NCBI GenBank assembly: GCA_024464195.1 | Contig: JANHAK010000072.1 | Span: 1-6,403 of the forward strand | Direction of reading: 5' to 3' | Length of the DNA: 6,403 nucleotides | Source of the DNA: Methanomassiliicoccales archaeon | GTDB taxonomy: Archaea; Thermoplasmatota; Thermoplasmata; Methanomassiliicoccales; JACIVX01 | Shown: piece after piece, positions 5,323 through 6,403 of the stretch | How the letters are laid out: each line of letters starts with the position of its first letter | Numbering within the stretch: position 1 is the stretch's first letter | Position numbers and translations under genes: made by a program | The notes under the pieces: model-generated | Databases searched by the model: none | What the model saw: the letters and a program-made list of their open reading frames with translations, nothing else | Told to the model about the DNA's origin: nothing

Positions 5323-6403
5323 TTACCGCAGAATTCTCTTCAGCGGTTTGCTGAGATGTCTGCGGGAAGAAACTGGCGGTTCATACCATCCGATTTGAAT
5401 TGACCGTGGAACGATGCGGTACTTAGCATCAGCCTCAAATAACTTACTTCCGCATCTGCGACACCGATAGCCAGCACTTTTTCCGATCGATTTCATACGT
5501 TTCCCGCAGGAAGGGCAAATCGGATTTCCGATTTTTTCCCTAATCTCAACAAGTTCAATGATCCTCATTTTTTCGATGTTGAGCGTCCTTGGCTCGTTCC
5601 TCAGCTCCCCATAAACAACGATCCGATCCCCAGGATGAAGCGCCCTGACCACATCTCTAAACCTCTTCGAAGGTTCGTAAGCCGTACAATCAATGGGCGT
5701 GCGAGACCGGGTTGATTGCAACTTAAAAACCACATGTCCTCCCTTGATCGTGAGAGGTTTGCTGAGTACAACACCATTAACCGCGTAAGATCTGCCTGGA
5801 ATTAACTCCTCCCAATCCTTAATGATGTGATCGTCAGTTCCTTGATTGGTGAGATAAATAATCCAGCGCTCCACTAATTCGCCCCTGATCGATCGCATTG
5901 CAGGGATGAGTTCGTTTACATCGTCGCCTCTAATGCCAAAGAGAATAGGACATGGGGAATGCGGGGTGATTACGATTCTTCCTGCTTCAGCATCATAATT
6001 ATTGAACGTTGATGGAAATGTGGAATCCAATAACCTTACCGTATCATCATCGATTTCACGATCTGTTCCCCATTTGTTCTCGAAACGATAGGTGATGATC
6101 TCGTACGTTCGGTCTTTTGGTTTCCAGGCAGCCGCAGCCGTCGCACCAATGATCCCTCTTCCACCAGAGAGCTCGAATTTGGCGGCGCCAAGCCTTTTCA
6201 ATTCCTCTTCCACAAGCTCCCTTTCCATGATACCACGAACTGTTCTCCAGTAGAAAGACTCCTTTGGTTTCATTGGTGAAACGATGAGACCAGGACTCGC
6301 GCCCTCATCCGTTCTCGCCCACTGTTTAACGACTTCGCCGCATCGTTGGGCGATCTCCTCGGGATTTGCGTCGCTTTTTCCCCGTTCGTAGGAATAGATT
6401 GGG
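5323..6403 (-). CDS. tiaS: tRNA(Ile2) 2-agmatinylcytidine synthetase TiaS, N-terminus cut by window edge
   Basis: TiaS uses ATP and agmatine to convert C34 of tRNA-Ile2 to agmatidine, so the tRNA reads AUA and not AUG. The window holds 359 codons; full-length proteins are about 420 residues, so roughly 60 N-terminal residues are missing. ATG at 6273 is not the start: the frame stays open for 43 further codons to the edge and contains the family-like TDEGASPGL. Visible parts (numbering from the first codon in the window) are GGRGIIGATAAAAW (80-93) in the N-terminal kinase-like half; an OB-fold for tRNA binding (about 206-282, AVNGVVLSKPL to NIEKMRII); a zinc ribbon with CPSC and CRRC pairs (Cys296, 299, 314, 317); and the family-typical C-terminal tail with RRHLSKPL. 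The enzyme is archaeal-specific and essential where tested. ATA codons are used in neighbouring genes, for example 853-855 in ftsY. Promoter and start lie outside the window. Confidence 0.93.
   Translation of the reverse strand, partial: PIYSYERGKSDANPEEIAQRCGEVVKQWARTDEGASPGLIVSPMKPKESFYWRTVRGIMERELVEEELKRLGAAKFELSGGRGIIGATAAAAWKPKDRTYEIITYRFENKWGTDREIDDDTVRLLDSTFPSTFNNYDAEAGRIVITPHSPCPILFGIRGDDVNELIPAMRSIRGELVERWIIYLTNQGTDDHIIKDWEELIPGRSYAVNGVVLSKPLTIKGGHVVFKLQSTRSRTPIDCTAYEPSKRFRDVVRALHPGDRIVVYGELRNEPRTLNIEKMRIIELVEIREKIGNPICPSCGKRMKSIGKSAGYRCRRCGSKLFEADAKYRIVPRSIQIGWYEPPVSSRRHLSKPLKRILR

Overview
This window looks like chromosomal DNA from an archaeon, probably a euryarchaeal or Thermoplasmatota-type lineage. 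Several archaea-specific genes support this: ribosomal protein L18a/LX, prefoldin alpha, an NG-only FtsY, and TiaS (the tRNA-Ile2 agmatidine synthase, found only in archaea). The promoter-like sites are A/T-rich TATA boxes of archaeal type, and the ribosome-binding sites match an archaeal 16S rRNA tail. Genus-level placement is not possible from the sequence alone.

Layout. Plus strand, 63-1677: a tight information-processing operon, rpl18a-pfdA-ftsY. The first two genes share an ATGA overlap and only two bases separate the second and third. This order is well known in archaea and links translation, co-translational folding and membrane targeting. It converges at about 1678-1743 with a minus-strand M20-family metallohydrolase (1744-2994). 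Next, also on the minus strand, is a two-gene unit transcribed from about 5250 down to 3143: a bacterial-type acetyl-CoA acetyltransferase followed by a 3-hydroxyacyl-CoA dehydrogenase. The last gene, tiaS, is on the minus strand at 5323 and runs off the right edge, so its N-terminus is missing. An ATG at 6273 could be mistaken for its start, but the frame stays open and conserved upstream to the window end.

How the genes work together. The left operon is housekeeping. The thiolase and dehydrogenase catalyse consecutive steps between 3-hydroxybutyryl-CoA, acetoacetyl-CoA and two acetyl-CoA. They fit either the last steps of beta-oxidation or the first steps of C4 acyl-CoA synthesis; the enoyl-CoA hydratase and acyl-CoA dehydrogenase needed for a full cycle are not in this window. 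The M20 enzyme is catalytically complete but its substrate cannot be named. There is no CRISPR array, transposon, rRNA or tRNA, and no gene-free stretch above 300 bases; the longest gaps are about 148 bases (2995-3142) and 115 bases (5208-5322), both carrying likely promoters.

No new multi-gene system is evident. The points that merit a second look are small: strong enrichment of the palindrome CGATCG, a perfect 14-bp inverted repeat spanning the end of the M20 gene, a duplicated 9-mer giving ftsY a second in-frame stop, and repeated elements around the thiolase promoter.
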